Shown: piece after piece, positions 27,658-35,087 of the stretch
How positions within the stretch are numbered: position 1 is the first letter of the stretch
Layout of the letters: the number at the start of each line of letters is the position of its first letter
Position numbers and translations under genes: made by a program
From: Lutibacter sp.
GTDB lineage: Bacteria; Bacteroidota; Bacteroidia; Flavobacteriales; Flavobacteriaceae
Assembly (NCBI RefSeq): GCF_016342705.1
Contig: NZ_JAEINV010000009.1
Span: 93,676 to 157,675 of the forward strand
DNA length: 64,000 nucleotides
Direction of reading: 5' to 3'
The notes under the pieces: generated by a model
Databases searched by the model: none
Seen by the model: the letters and a program-made list of their open reading frames with translations, nothing else
What the model was told of the DNA's origin: nothing

Positions 27658-28014
27658 ATGAAGAAATTACTATTATTTATTGGAATTTTATGTATTGGAA
27701 TTTCAAGTGAAGCACAAGAAAAAAATAAAAATGCAAAAATTACTTTTGAAGTAAATGGTATTTGCGAAATGTGCAAAGAAAGAATTGAATTGGCAGCCTT
27801 AAAAACTAAGGGTGTAAAATTTGCGAATTGGACCATTGAAACGCATGAACTTTCATTAATATTTGATGAGCGTAAAATAGATGAATTAACCATTCACAAT
27901 AATATTGCGGCTGTTGGTCATGACACAAAAAAAGTAACAGCAACAGATGAGGCGTATAACAATTTGCATGATTGCTGTAAATATGATAGAGTGAATCCAG
28001 AATTTGGACATTAA
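27658..28014 (+). CDS. Exported heavy-metal-associated (HMA) domain protein
   Basis: The 118-residue protein has a signal peptide (about 1-20, ending SEAQ) and one HMA ferredoxin-like fold whose metal loop reads GICEMCKERIE (C36, C39). The C-terminal tail has an extra vicinal pair, HDCCKYD (C106-C107). HMA domains bind Cu(I) or Zn. The periplasmic or lipid-facing location sets it apart from cytosolic chaperones. It begins 10 bases after the receptor stop codon, so it is clearly co-transcribed, and it could accept metal released by the receptor. Confidence 0.85.
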   Translation: MKKLLLFIGILCIGISSEAQEKNKNAKITFEVNGICEMCKERIELAALKTKGVKFANWTIETHELSLIFDERKIDELTIHNNIAAVGHDTKKVTATDEAYNNLHDCCKYDRVNPEFGH

Positions 28015-28037
28015 ATTAATTGCTCAATTATACTATA

Positions 28038-28075
28038 TTAACTTATTTCAAAAATAAAATTTTGAAATAAGTTAA
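28038..28075. terminator. Perfect AT-rich hairpin after the HMA gene
   Basis: A 16-bp perfect stem (TTAACTTATTTCAAAA and its complement) with a six-base loop sits 24 bases past the HMA stop codon. It lacks a clean T run on the plus strand, so it may end transcription from either side or stabilise the 3' end. Confidence 0.55.
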
Positions 28076-28105
28076 TCTGTTTTAATAAAGGCAGACAATC
28101 GTTAA

Positions 28106-29380
28106 TTATTTGTTATTTAGTAAAACAGAAATATCCTTTCCTGTTGGCTCTTCAAATATTTCTAAATCAAAATAAGGAACTGCAGCAATCACATGGTCAA
28201 AAATATCTGACATAGTAGCTTCATAATTAGACCATTTTTTATCACTGCTAAAACAATAAATTTCTAATGGAATACCTTGTGAAGTTGGTGCTAATTGCCT
28301 TACCATTAAAAAAAGTTCTTTACTAACTTCTGAATTTTGATGTAAATAAAGGTCCAAATATTTTCTGAAGACTCCAAAATTAGTCAAATTTAACCCGTTA
28401 ATTAAAACGGACTTATCTGCTCCAATTTTTTCATTATGCAAAGTAATTTCAACATGCTTATCTTCAATATATTGCTTTACTAATTGAATTTTCTTAAATT
28501 CTTCTATCTTTTCTTTCGTTAAAAATTTAATAGAATTTTGTTTAATAAAAACAGCTCTTTTTATTCTTCTTCCACCAGACTCTTCCATTCCTCTCCAATT
28601 TTGAAATGAATCTGAAATTAAACTATACGTTGGAATTGTAGTGTATGTATTGTCCCAATTTTGAACTCTTACTGTAGCCAAATTAATATCCGTAACCGTA
28701 CCATCTGCTCCAAATTTACTGTAAACAATCCAATCACCTATTCTTACAATATCGTTTACTGAAACTTGAATGGAAGCTACAAAACCTAAAATAGTATCTT
28801 TAAAAATTAACAATATTACAGCAGAAGCTGCTCCAAGTGTTGCAAAACTTAAAACATCTCTTCCAGTTAACTGATAAACAATAAAAAATATGGCAACTCC
28901 CCATAAAAATATCATGACAACTTGCGAATAACTTTCTAAAGGTTTATCCTTAAATCGTTCCGTTGTTCTTAAATATTGTTGAGTTGACTTTAAAAAGCTT
29001 CGTATTATTTTTACAACTAAAATAATACCATAAATGTTTATTGCAATGGTGAACGCTTTTAATAAAAATGAAAAATCACTTAAAATTAGCGGAACTAAAT
29101 ATTTTAAAATAAATAGTGGAATTATATGTGCAATATATCTTGGAAACTTACTTTTCACTAAAAAATCATCAAATGTAGTTTTGGTTTTTATAGAGAAAAG
29201 ATAAAATAATTTTACAATTACAAAACGTAAAATTCTATCTAAAAAATAAGCTATTACAACAATTACACTAAAAGTAATTATCAAATTTATGGTTGCTGCC
29301 CAAAAATCTGGCAACCCTTTATTTAGTAATATTTCTTTTATAAGATTTAAATACTTTATCATTAATAAATTTTGAATCAT
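28106..29380 (-). CDS. Mechanosensitive ion channel, MscS family
   Basis: MscS channels open when membrane tension rises and release solutes during osmotic downshock. The protein has about five membrane helices, the pore-lining region around RDVLSFATLGAASAVILLIFKDTILGFVASI, and the beta-domain that follows (VRIGDWIVYSKFGADGTVTDINLATVRVQNWDNTYTTIPTY), with a mixed C-terminal domain. I chose the ATG at 29380 (MIQNLLMIKYLNL). A longer frame back to 29506 would translate the REP-like repeat at 29441-29518, which argues against it. ATG at 29362 is another candidate. Confidence 0.88.
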   Translation of the reverse strand: MIQNLLMIKYLNLIKEILLNKGLPDFWAATINLIITFSVIVVIAYFLDRILRFVIVKLFYLFSIKTKTTFDDFLVKSKFPRYIAHIIPLFILKYLVPLILSDFSFLLKAFTIAINIYGIILVVKIIRSFLKSTQQYLRTTERFKDKPLESYSQVVMIFLWGVAIFFIVYQLTGRDVLSFATLGAASAVILLIFKDTILGFVASIQVSVNDIVRIGDWIVYSKFGADGTVTDINLATVRVQNWDNTYTTIPTYSLISDSFQNWRGMEESGGRRIKRAVFIKQNSIKFLTKEKIEEFKKIQLVKQYIEDKHVEITLHNEKIGADKSVLINGLNLTNFGVFRKYLDLYLHQNSEVSKELFLMVRQLAPTSQGIPLEIYCFSSDKKWSNYEATMSDIFDHVIAAVPYFDLEIFEEPTGKDISVLLNNK

Positions 29381-29440
29381 AATTTTAAATTTAGTGATAA
29401 ATAGGCAAAAGCAGATTTTAAAAAAAACTGGGTAAAAAGC

Positions 29441-29518
29441 GTCATTCTGAACTTGATTCAGAATCTCATCATGCTGATTATAAAAAAGAATGAGAACCTG
29501 AATCAAGTTCAGGTTGAC
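29441..29518. repeat. REP-like double hairpin
   Basis: Two inverted arms of about 29 bases (29441-29469 and 29490-29518) are nearly complementary. Each arm is also a small hairpin: TTCTGAA/TTCAGAA in the first and CCTGAA/TTCAGG in the second. The stem differences between arms are paired changes, which suggests structure is conserved. The TCTGAACTTGATTCAGA type of repeat is familiar from intergenic regions of Bacteroidota genomes. Confidence 0.75.
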
Positions 29519-29566
29519 GACACGTTTATTTTAAAACGCCACTAAATTATAAACTTTCAAATTGAA

Positions 29567-30913
29567 TTAAAACTCAGCGTTTACATCCCAAGCTTCTAAT
29601 TTATCTTTAATTGATTTTATAAACATACCTCCTAAAGCTCCATTTACAACTCTGTGATCGTATGAATGTGAAATAAACATTTTGTGTCTAATTCCAATAA
29701 AATCTCCTTCAGAAGTTTCAATAACTGCAGGCACTTTTCTAACAGCTCCTAAAGCTAAAATTGCAACTTGTGGTTGGTTAATAATTGGCGTTCCAAAAAC
29801 ACTTCCAAAACTACCAACATTTGTAACCGTATACGTTCCTCCTTGAATTTCATCTGGCTTTAGCTGTCCTTTTCTAGCTCTTTCAGCTAAATCGTTTACA
29901 GCTTTTGTTATACCAACTAAATTTAATTGATCGGCATTTTTTATAACAGGTACAATTAAGTTTCCATCTGCTAACGCAGCCGCCATTCCTAAATTAATTG
30001 CTTTTTTCTTAATTATTTTATCTCCAGAAACAGCAATATTTATCATTGGAAATTGCTTGATGGCATTTGCCACAGCTTGCATAAAAATTGGAGTGTACGT
30101 AATTTTTTCTCCTTCGCGAGCCAAAAATGTATCTTTAACTTTCTCTCTCCACTTTACAATATTAGTAACATCAACTTCAATAAATGATTGTACATGTGCC
30201 GATGTTTGAACAGATTCTACCATATGATGCGCAATTAACTTGCCCATTCTGCTCATTTCAATAATTTCATCTTCTCCATTCACAGAAACAACAGAAACTA
30301 CTTGCTTCACAATTTCTTTCTTTTCTACTACAACATCTTTTACTAAATTTTCAACCTTTGGAGCAGGTATTTCTTGTATTATTTCCTTCTTCTCAGAAAT
30401 CTGAACTTGTCTTCCACCATTTATATAAGCTAAAATATCATTTTTAGTAACCCTATTATCTGTTCCAGTACCCACAATAGCTTCTAATTCTTCCATTGAA
30501 ACACCTTCTGTTGTAGCAATATTTCTAACTAAAGGAGAAAAGAATTTTCCTGAAGCCGACGTTTTTTCAATGACTTTAGATTGTGTAATATCCGCAACAT
30601 TTTGAACTATTTCAGCAACATTTTTTTCAATTGCTGTTGAAATAGGTTGCTCTTTTACTTCTGAATCTTTAGCAGAAGTTTCAATTATTGCAATGGTTTC
30701 ACCAACCTTTACTATTGCATCATTTTCAAACAGAACTTCTACAAGTGTTCCTTCAACTTCACTTGGCACTTCAGAATCTACTTTATCTGTGGCAATCTCA
30801 ACAATTGCTTCGTCCAATTCAATAGTATCTCCAACTGATTTTAACCATGAGGTTATAGTTGCTTCTGCAACACTTTCACCCATTTTAGGAAGTTTTACTT
30901 CAAATCTTGCCAT
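29567..30913 (-). CDS. 2-oxoacid dehydrogenase E2, dihydrolipoamide acyltransferase
   Basis: E2 is the acyl-transfer core of pyruvate or branched-chain 2-oxoacid dehydrogenase complexes. The 448-residue protein has a lipoyl domain (about 3-78, with lipoyl-Lys in EIATDKVDSEVPS), a long Val/Ile/Glu linker, a peripheral-subunit-binding domain (about 123-160, FFSPLVRNIATTEGVSMEEL) and the catalytic domain from about 215. The active-site motif is HRVVNG rather than the usual HRVVDG; the His is kept and the Asp is Asn. Bacteroidota members with this variant exist to my recollection. Branched-chain substrate is likely because the lipoyl lysine context is DKVDSE, but this is not certain. Confidence 0.9.
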   Translation of the reverse strand: MARFEVKLPKMGESVAEATITSWLKSVGDTIELDEAIVEIATDKVDSEVPSEVEGTLVEVLFENDAIVKVGETIAIIETSAKDSEVKEQPISTAIEKNVAEIVQNVADITQSKVIEKTSASGKFFSPLVRNIATTEGVSMEELEAIVGTGTDNRVTKNDILAYINGGRQVQISEKKEIIQEIPAPKVENLVKDVVVEKKEIVKQVVSVVSVNGEDEIIEMSRMGKLIAHHMVESVQTSAHVQSFIEVDVTNIVKWREKVKDTFLAREGEKITYTPIFMQAVANAIKQFPMINIAVSGDKIIKKKAINLGMAAALADGNLIVPVIKNADQLNLVGITKAVNDLAERARKGQLKPDEIQGGTYTVTNVGSFGSVFGTPIINQPQVAILALGAVRKVPAVIETSEGDFIGIRHKMFISHSYDHRVVNGALGGMFIKSIKDKLEAWDVNAEF

Positions 30914-30933
30914 TTTGATTTTTTTTAGAATTG

Positions 30934-30941
30934 CAAATTTA
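30934..30941 (-). promoter_or_regulatory. -7 promoter element for the E2 gene
   Basis: The minus strand reads TAAATTTG, matching TAnnTTTG, with 20 bases between it and the ATG. Confidence 0.5.
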
Positions 30942-31031
30942 CAAAAAATATATAGTGAATATAATAAATGGATCTATTAAATATTTTTTTGAATCCCATA
31001 TTTTTAACACTTTCATAATTTAAACACAATA

Positions 31032-31056
31032 TATATAATGTAAAATACATTATATA
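31032..31056. repeat. Perfect 11-bp inverted repeat
   Basis: TATATAATGTA and its exact complement TACATTATATA are separated by AAA. It may be an operator or part of a transcript end for an antisense product; there is no direct evidence for either. Confidence 0.6.
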
Positions 31057-31136
31057 AAAATTTAAATTCTAAAATTATACATTTCATAAATTAGAAAGCG
31101 CCATAAACAATTCAATAAAATCAATTTTAATTAATT

Positions 31137-31152
31137 TGTAACCAAGGTTACG
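31137..31152. promoter_or_regulatory. CRP/FNR-family-like palindrome TGTAA-N6-TTACG
   Basis: TGTAACCAAGGTTACG has inner symmetry GTAACC/GGTTAC. A close relative, TGTAACTAAATTTACA, precedes the Fe-S/NrfD operon (34029-34044), and in both cases the extension TAAG follows one base after. Confidence 0.5.
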
Positions 31153-31256
31153 TAAGTCTGTAACAAAATACGCACAACATTTTACTGAAATTAATTTTAA
31201 TCGTTCTAAATAGCGATTAAACACCTGTTTATCAGCGTTATAAAAATGTTAAAACA

Positions 31257-31270
31257 ATGACTTAAATCAT
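31257..31270. promoter_or_regulatory. FNR-like box upstream of the hexaheme cytochrome
   Basis: ATGACTTAAATCAT has the half-sites TGAC and ATCA around a four-base centre, the FNR/CRP-superfamily layout. It lies 64 bases before the start codon, compatible with an activator site. Confidence 0.5.
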
Positions 31271-31333
31271 AAAATTAATGTAATGTAGTAATTAAATTTA
31301 CTAAAGATTTAAAACAAACAAATATCTAATATT

Positions 31334-32425
31334 ATGAAAAATTTAAAATTAATAGGATTCTTGATGATTTTAGCATCAAGTTTAATGTTTATACAATGTA
31401 CCAGCGATCCAATTATGGGACCACAAGGTTTAGCTGGTGTTGATGGTGTTAATGGAGTTGACGGAACTGATGGAACTAACGGCGTTGATGGAACCGCTAG
31501 TTGTGTTGCTTGTCACAATAACTTAAACAAAGAACATGCTGAAGAGTCATATTTAGTATCTATTCACGCAAAAGAAACTTTGCATACAGACAGAGGAACT
31601 GGTGACATAATTACTACATCTGCTTATACAAACAGATCAGGATGTGTTCAATGTCACACAAGTGGAGGTTATATTGATAGTATGAATGGTGTTGAATTAA
31701 AAGGTGGTTCTGGTTACCCAAGTGGTTTAGCTTATTCTGGTAACCAAGCAATTACTTGTACAACTTGCCATGGAACACATAGCACATTTGACTTTGCAAA
31801 TGATGGATTTGATTATGCTTTAAGAGCTGGAATTATGCCTGTTGCTTTAGATCAAGATCCAGCTTATGCAATGGATATGGGATCTAGTAACACATGTGTA
31901 AAATGTCACCAACCAAGAGGTTTACCTCCAACTGTAGGAGATGCTTCAGGTAATGTTAAATTAAATGGTCGTTTTGGACCACACCACGGACCACAATCTA
32001 CATTATTAGAAGGAATTCAAGGTGCAATGTATGCTGGATCAGCTGTTTATCCTGCACCAAAATCTGCAACTCATAGAACTGGATCTTCTTGTACATCATG
32101 TCATATGGGTCAACAAGATGAAGGTGAGCACAATGGATTACACTCTTGGCATCCATCTGAAAAAGCTTGTTTAACTTGTCATACTAATGGAGCTCCTTCT
32201 GAAGTTTCAGGTTATGCTGCAGATATGGAAACATTAAAAACTTTATTAATTGCAAAAGGTGCTTTTGATGGTACTGCAGATGCTTTTACATCAAACAGTG
32301 TTCCTTTAAAAGTTGCTCAAGCTGCTTGGAACTTTGCCCTTTTACGTGAAGATAGAAGTAATGGTATTCACAATCCTGGATATGCAAAAGCATTACTTAA
32401 AAACTCTATTGAAGCTGCACAATAA
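31334..32425 (+). CDS. Hexaheme c-type cytochrome lipoprotein with collagen-like linker
   Basis: The 363-residue protein has a lipoprotein signal (lipobox MFIQC, C22). A collagen-like stretch of Gly-x-x repeats runs from about 29 to 54 (GPQGLAGVDGVNG and on). Six CxxCH haem-binding motifs follow, at residues 57, 104, 142, 188, 253 and 279. Extra His residues (for example GPHHGPQ and the many TH/EH/LH pairs) can give bis-His ligation. It is probably a membrane-anchored multihaem electron carrier. It resembles multihaem cytochromes of the NrfB/c554 type only in general layout, and no catalytic CxxCK motif is seen. It is the first gene of the electron-transfer region and has its own long upstream regulatory spacer. 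Confidence 0.85.
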   Translation: MKNLKLIGFLMILASSLMFIQCTSDPIMGPQGLAGVDGVNGVDGTDGTNGVDGTASCVACHNNLNKEHAEESYLVSIHAKETLHTDRGTGDIITTSAYTNRSGCVQCHTSGGYIDSMNGVELKGGSGYPSGLAYSGNQAITCTTCHGTHSTFDFANDGFDYALRAGIMPVALDQDPAYAMDMGSSNTCVKCHQPRGLPPTVGDASGNVKLNGRFGPHHGPQSTLLEGIQGAMYAGSAVYPAPKSATHRTGSSCTSCHMGQQDEGEHNGLHSWHPSEKACLTCHTNGAPSEVSGYAADMETLKTLLIAKGAFDGTADAFTSNSVPLKVAQAAWNFALLREDRSNGIHNPGYAKALLKNSIEAAQ

Positions 32426-32444
32426 ATAATAATAGTTAGATATT

Positions 32445-32483
32445 AAAGTTCTAGGGAACTAAGTTAGTAGTTCCCTGAACTTT
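32445..32483 (+). terminator. Hairpin between hexaheme and monoheme cytochrome genes
   Basis: AAAGTTC-AGGGAACTA pairs with TAGTTCCCT-GAACTTT, with a single bulged T and a six-base loop, followed by TAAAAC rather than a long T run. It may act as a partial terminator or a processing site that sets different mRNA levels for the two cytochromes. Confidence 0.55.
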
Positions 32484-32578
32484 TAAAACTAATTACTACT
32501 TATAAATAGTTACAGTATTAACTTAAAATTTTTACGAAAATTTTAATAAAAGTTAATTAACAATTTAAAACAAAACAA

Positions 32579-32959
32579 ATGAAAAAACTATTGCAAATAG
32601 TTCTAGTTAGTAGCTTAAGTTTACTATGCTTTTCATGTTATTACGATGAAATTCCTGAAAAACTGGTAATTGATATTCCTGAAATACCAGACACTCAAGT
32701 TATTTCTTTTGGAACTGAAATACAACCTATATTTTCTAAATGTACAGGTTGTCACGGTGCAAACATAAGTCCAGACTTAAGAGCTGGAAACTCATATAGC
32801 GCCTTAGTTCCTAAATATGTTACCGCAAGTAATGCAGATGCTAGCAGATTATACAATTATTTACCAGGAAATGGACACCACGATGTTGGTATTTCATTAA
32901 GTGCTAATGAAATTGCTTTAATTAAAGCTTGGATAAACCAAGGAGCTAAAGACAACTAA
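32579..32959 (+). CDS. Monoheme c-type cytochrome lipoprotein
   Basis: The 126-residue protein has a lipobox ending LLCFSC (C20), followed by an acidic segment YYDEIPEKL. One CxxCH motif (C55, C58, H59 in KCTGCHG) sits in a small cytochrome-c-like fold, and the protein ends NEIALIKAWINQGAKDN. The motif order EIQPIFSKCTGCHG is typical of the 'c-type cytochrome' domains attached to Bacteroidota surface proteins. It lies 17 bases before the DUF5777 gene, so the two are in one operon. Confidence 0.85.
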   Translation: MKKLLQIVLVSSLSLLCFSCYYDEIPEKLVIDIPEIPDTQVISFGTEIQPIFSKCTGCHGANISPDLRAGNSYSALVPKYVTASNADASRLYNYLPGNGHHDVGISLSANEIALIKAWINQGAKDN

Positions 32960-32976
32960 TAAATAAGACATTTAAT

Positions 32977-33828
32977 ATGAAAAATTATAAAATATTACTT
33001 CTTGCTTTTTTAATGCTCCCTTTTATTGGGTTTACCCAAGAAGAAGAGGTTGTTGAAAAAGAAGTAGTTAAAGAAAAACTTGAAAGACCTGCCTATGAAA
33101 GTTCTTTTATTGTTGATAATCCAACAAATGTGTTGTTTTCTAAAAATGCTTTAGAAGTTACTATGCAACACAGATTTGGAACTATTAATGGTGGAGATAA
33201 TGATATGGCTGGTTTTTGGGCTCCGTCAAACATTAGAATTGGTTTAACTTATGCAATTCATGAGCGATTAACTATTGGTTACGGAACAACAAAATTTAAT
33301 AGATTACAAGATTTTAACTGGAAAGTTGCATTATTAAGACAAACACAATCTGGTAGTATGCCTATTAGTGTTTCTTATTATGGAAATTTTACGATTGATG
33401 CAAGATCAAAAGAAAATTTCAATATGATTCAAGACAGATATTCTTACTTTAATCAATTAATTATTGCTAAAAGATTTAGTTCAAAAGTATCATTACAAAT
33501 TGCACCAAGTGTATCTCACTATAATTTAGTAGATCCAACTATGCAAAATGATATGGTTTCTGTATCTTTTGGAGGAAGATTTAAAATTAGTCCACAAACT
33601 TCTATTTTAGTTGATTATAGCCAACCGATTACACAGTTTGACGCTAATCAGCCTAAACCAGGTTTAAGTATTGGAACCGAGTTTGCAACTTCTGCACATG
33701 CTTTCCAAATATTTTTAACTAACTATAATGGTTTAGTTTCACAAAAGAATTATATGTACAACCAAAACGATTTCTTTAAAGGCGATTTCTTAATTGGATT
33801 TAACATTACAAGAATTTACAACTTTTAA
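32977..33828 (+). CDS. DUF5777 family outer-membrane beta-barrel protein
   Basis: The 283-residue protein has a signal peptide (about 1-20). A short charged Glu/Lys/Val segment follows, then alternating beta-strands such as LEVTMQHRFGTINGG, NIRIGLTYAIHERLTIGYG and FSSKVSLQIAPSVSHYNL, ending FNITRIYNF. This matches the DUF5777 Bacteroidota family, a predicted barrel often encoded beside c-type cytochromes. The function is unknown. Here it follows the two cytochrome lipoproteins, which makes an outer-membrane conduit or scaffold plausible but unproven. Confidence 0.8.
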   Translation: MKNYKILLLAFLMLPFIGFTQEEEVVEKEVVKEKLERPAYESSFIVDNPTNVLFSKNALEVTMQHRFGTINGGDNDMAGFWAPSNIRIGLTYAIHERLTIGYGTTKFNRLQDFNWKVALLRQTQSGSMPISVSYYGNFTIDARSKENFNMIQDRYSYFNQLIIAKRFSSKVSLQIAPSVSHYNLVDPTMQNDMVSVSFGGRFKISPQTSILVDYSQPITQFDANQPKPGLSIGTEFATSAHAFQIFLTNYNGLVSQKNYMYNQNDFFKGDFLIGFNITRIYNF

Positions 33829-33851
33829 ATTTTTTATAAATCACCCTTTTA

Positions 33852-33890
33852 GAAAACAAAATACCAATATTTCATTGGTATTTTGTTTTC
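33852..33890 (+). terminator. Strong terminator after DUF5777 gene
   Basis: A perfect 17-bp stem (from GAAAACAAAATACCAAT) with the loop ATTTC ends in a T-rich arm. It separates the cytochrome/DUF5777 unit from the Fe-S/NrfD unit. Confidence 0.85.
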
Positions 33891-33998
33891 TTTCGTTAAA
33901 AGAGCTCTATACTTAAATAATTTTAGATAATGTTTTGCATATCAACATTATAAAAATTTAAAAAAAATCAGTAAAAAGTCTGATTTTATAAAAATTCG

Positions 33999-34012
33999 CT
34001 GACAAAAGTCAT
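33999..34012. promoter_or_regulatory. FNR-like box upstream of the Fe-S/NrfD operon
   Basis: CTGACAAAAGTCAT contains TGAC-N4-GTCA, a perfect palindrome of FNR-family layout, 75 bases before the start codon. Confidence 0.5.
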
Positions 34013-34028
34013 CATAAAAAACAAGTTA

Positions 34029-34044
34029 TGTAACTAAATTTACA
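34029..34044. promoter_or_regulatory. TGTAA-N6-TTACA palindrome, second copy
   Basis: TGTAACTAAATTTACA matches the element upstream of the hexaheme cytochrome in both half-sites and spacing. It lies 43 bases before the start codon, so it could be an activator or a repressor site. Confidence 0.5.
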
Positions 34045-34086
34045 TAAGAATATTGCTCATAATTATTCGCTTAGATTTATACTATT

Positions 34087-35070
34087 ATGGAAAATAAAAA
34101 AACTGAAAACGGAAGCACAAACAGACGTAAATTCCTAAAATTAGGATTAATGTCTAGTGTTACAGCTGTAGCCGGAGCTTCAATAATATCTAATTTTGCC
34201 GCAGATGAGGAAACCAAACCTTCTGGTGAAAAAATGAGATTACTTACACCAGACGGGAAAATTGTTGAAGTAGATGCATCAAACGTAAATAAATACCCAG
34301 AAGCATTAATAACACCTGAAGAATCAAGAAAAGGAATTCCAAACAGAAAGTTTGTGATGGTAATTGATTTGGCCAAATGTAAAAACGCAAGAAAATGTGT
34401 TGAAGGCTGTCAAAAAGCACACAATTTAGATCATAATGAGGAGTTCATGAAAGTACAATTAATACAAGATAATCCAGAGGCTTCTCCTTATTGGTTACCA
34501 AAACCTTGTTTTCATTGTGATGAACCACCTTGTGTAACTGTTTGCCCTACTGGAGCAACTTTTAAACGTGATGATGGTATTGTTTTAGTTGATAATGATC
34601 GTTGTATAGGTTGTAAATTTTGTATTACAAGTTGCCCATACTCTGCACGTCAATTCAACTGGGGACATAAAGATAAATTCGATGATAAATCACAGCCTTA
34701 TTCACCAGAAACTAGTGTTCCTGCCGCGGAAGGTACCGTTATGAAATGTGATTTTTGTCCAGATATGCTACGTCAAGGAAAATTACCACATTGTGCATCA
34801 TCTTGTCCAATGGGAGTAATTTATTTTGGAGATAAAAACGAAGATATTGTAACTAATGGTGAAGAAACTGTTCGTTTTTCAAAATTAATAGAAGACCGTG
34901 GAGGATATCGTCATTTAGAACATTTAGGTACAAAACCAAATGTATATTATTTACCTGCTGTTAACAGACAATTCCCATTAGAAAGAGGATTTAATGTTGA
35001 GGAGGATATTATTGAACGTTATAAAGATGTTCCTTATGTTCAACAACTAAAAAAAGACGGTAAAATTTAA
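34087..35070 (+). CDS. Tat-exported ferredoxin-type Fe-S subunit (NrfC/HybA/TtrB-like)
   Basis: The 327-residue protein has a twin-arginine signal (NRRKFLKLG, then a hydrophobic segment to about 37), so it is folded with its clusters and exported. Four Cys groups follow: C98-C104-C108, C141-C144-C149-C153, C173-C176-C179-C183 and C221-C224-C236-C240. This is the four-cluster arrangement that pairs with NrfD/PsrC membrane proteins. The first group reads CKNARKCVEGC, with Ala101 where a Cys normally stands, so one cluster may be [3Fe-4S]. It is co-directional with the NrfD gene, 17 bases apart. It passes electrons between NrfD and periplasmic cytochromes. Confidence 0.9.
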   Translation: MENKKTENGSTNRRKFLKLGLMSSVTAVAGASIISNFAADEETKPSGEKMRLLTPDGKIVEVDASNVNKYPEALITPEESRKGIPNRKFVMVIDLAKCKNARKCVEGCQKAHNLDHNEEFMKVQLIQDNPEASPYWLPKPCFHCDEPPCVTVCPTGATFKRDDGIVLVDNDRCIGCKFCITSCPYSARQFNWGHKDKFDDKSQPYSPETSVPAAEGTVMKCDFCPDMLRQGKLPHCASSCPMGVIYFGDKNEDIVTNGEETVRFSKLIEDRGGYRHLEHLGTKPNVYYLPAVNRQFPLERGFNVEEDIIERYKDVPYVQQLKKDGKI

Positions 35071-35087
35071 CTTTAAAACTCTTAATT

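Larger units (their letters stand above)
30914..31333. other. 420-base regulatory spacer between E2 and the hexaheme cytochrome
   Basis: This AT-rich spacer holds no gene. It contains the E2 promoter, a perfect 11-bp inverted repeat (31032-31056), a TGTAA-N6-TTACG palindrome (31137-31152) and an FNR-like box (31257-31270). No good TAnnTTTG element precedes the cytochrome gene, consistent with activator-dependent transcription. Nothing else is recognised. Confidence 0.6.

Noticed and set aside
29381..29506. N-terminal extension of the MscS-type channel
   Set aside because: The extra residues translate the REP-like repeat (NQHDEILNQVQND); the family start fits ATG 29380.
30914..31333. Small RNA or riboswitch in the spacer before the hexaheme gene
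   Set aside because: No known riboswitch core or RNA-gene features; only operator-like palindromes are visible.
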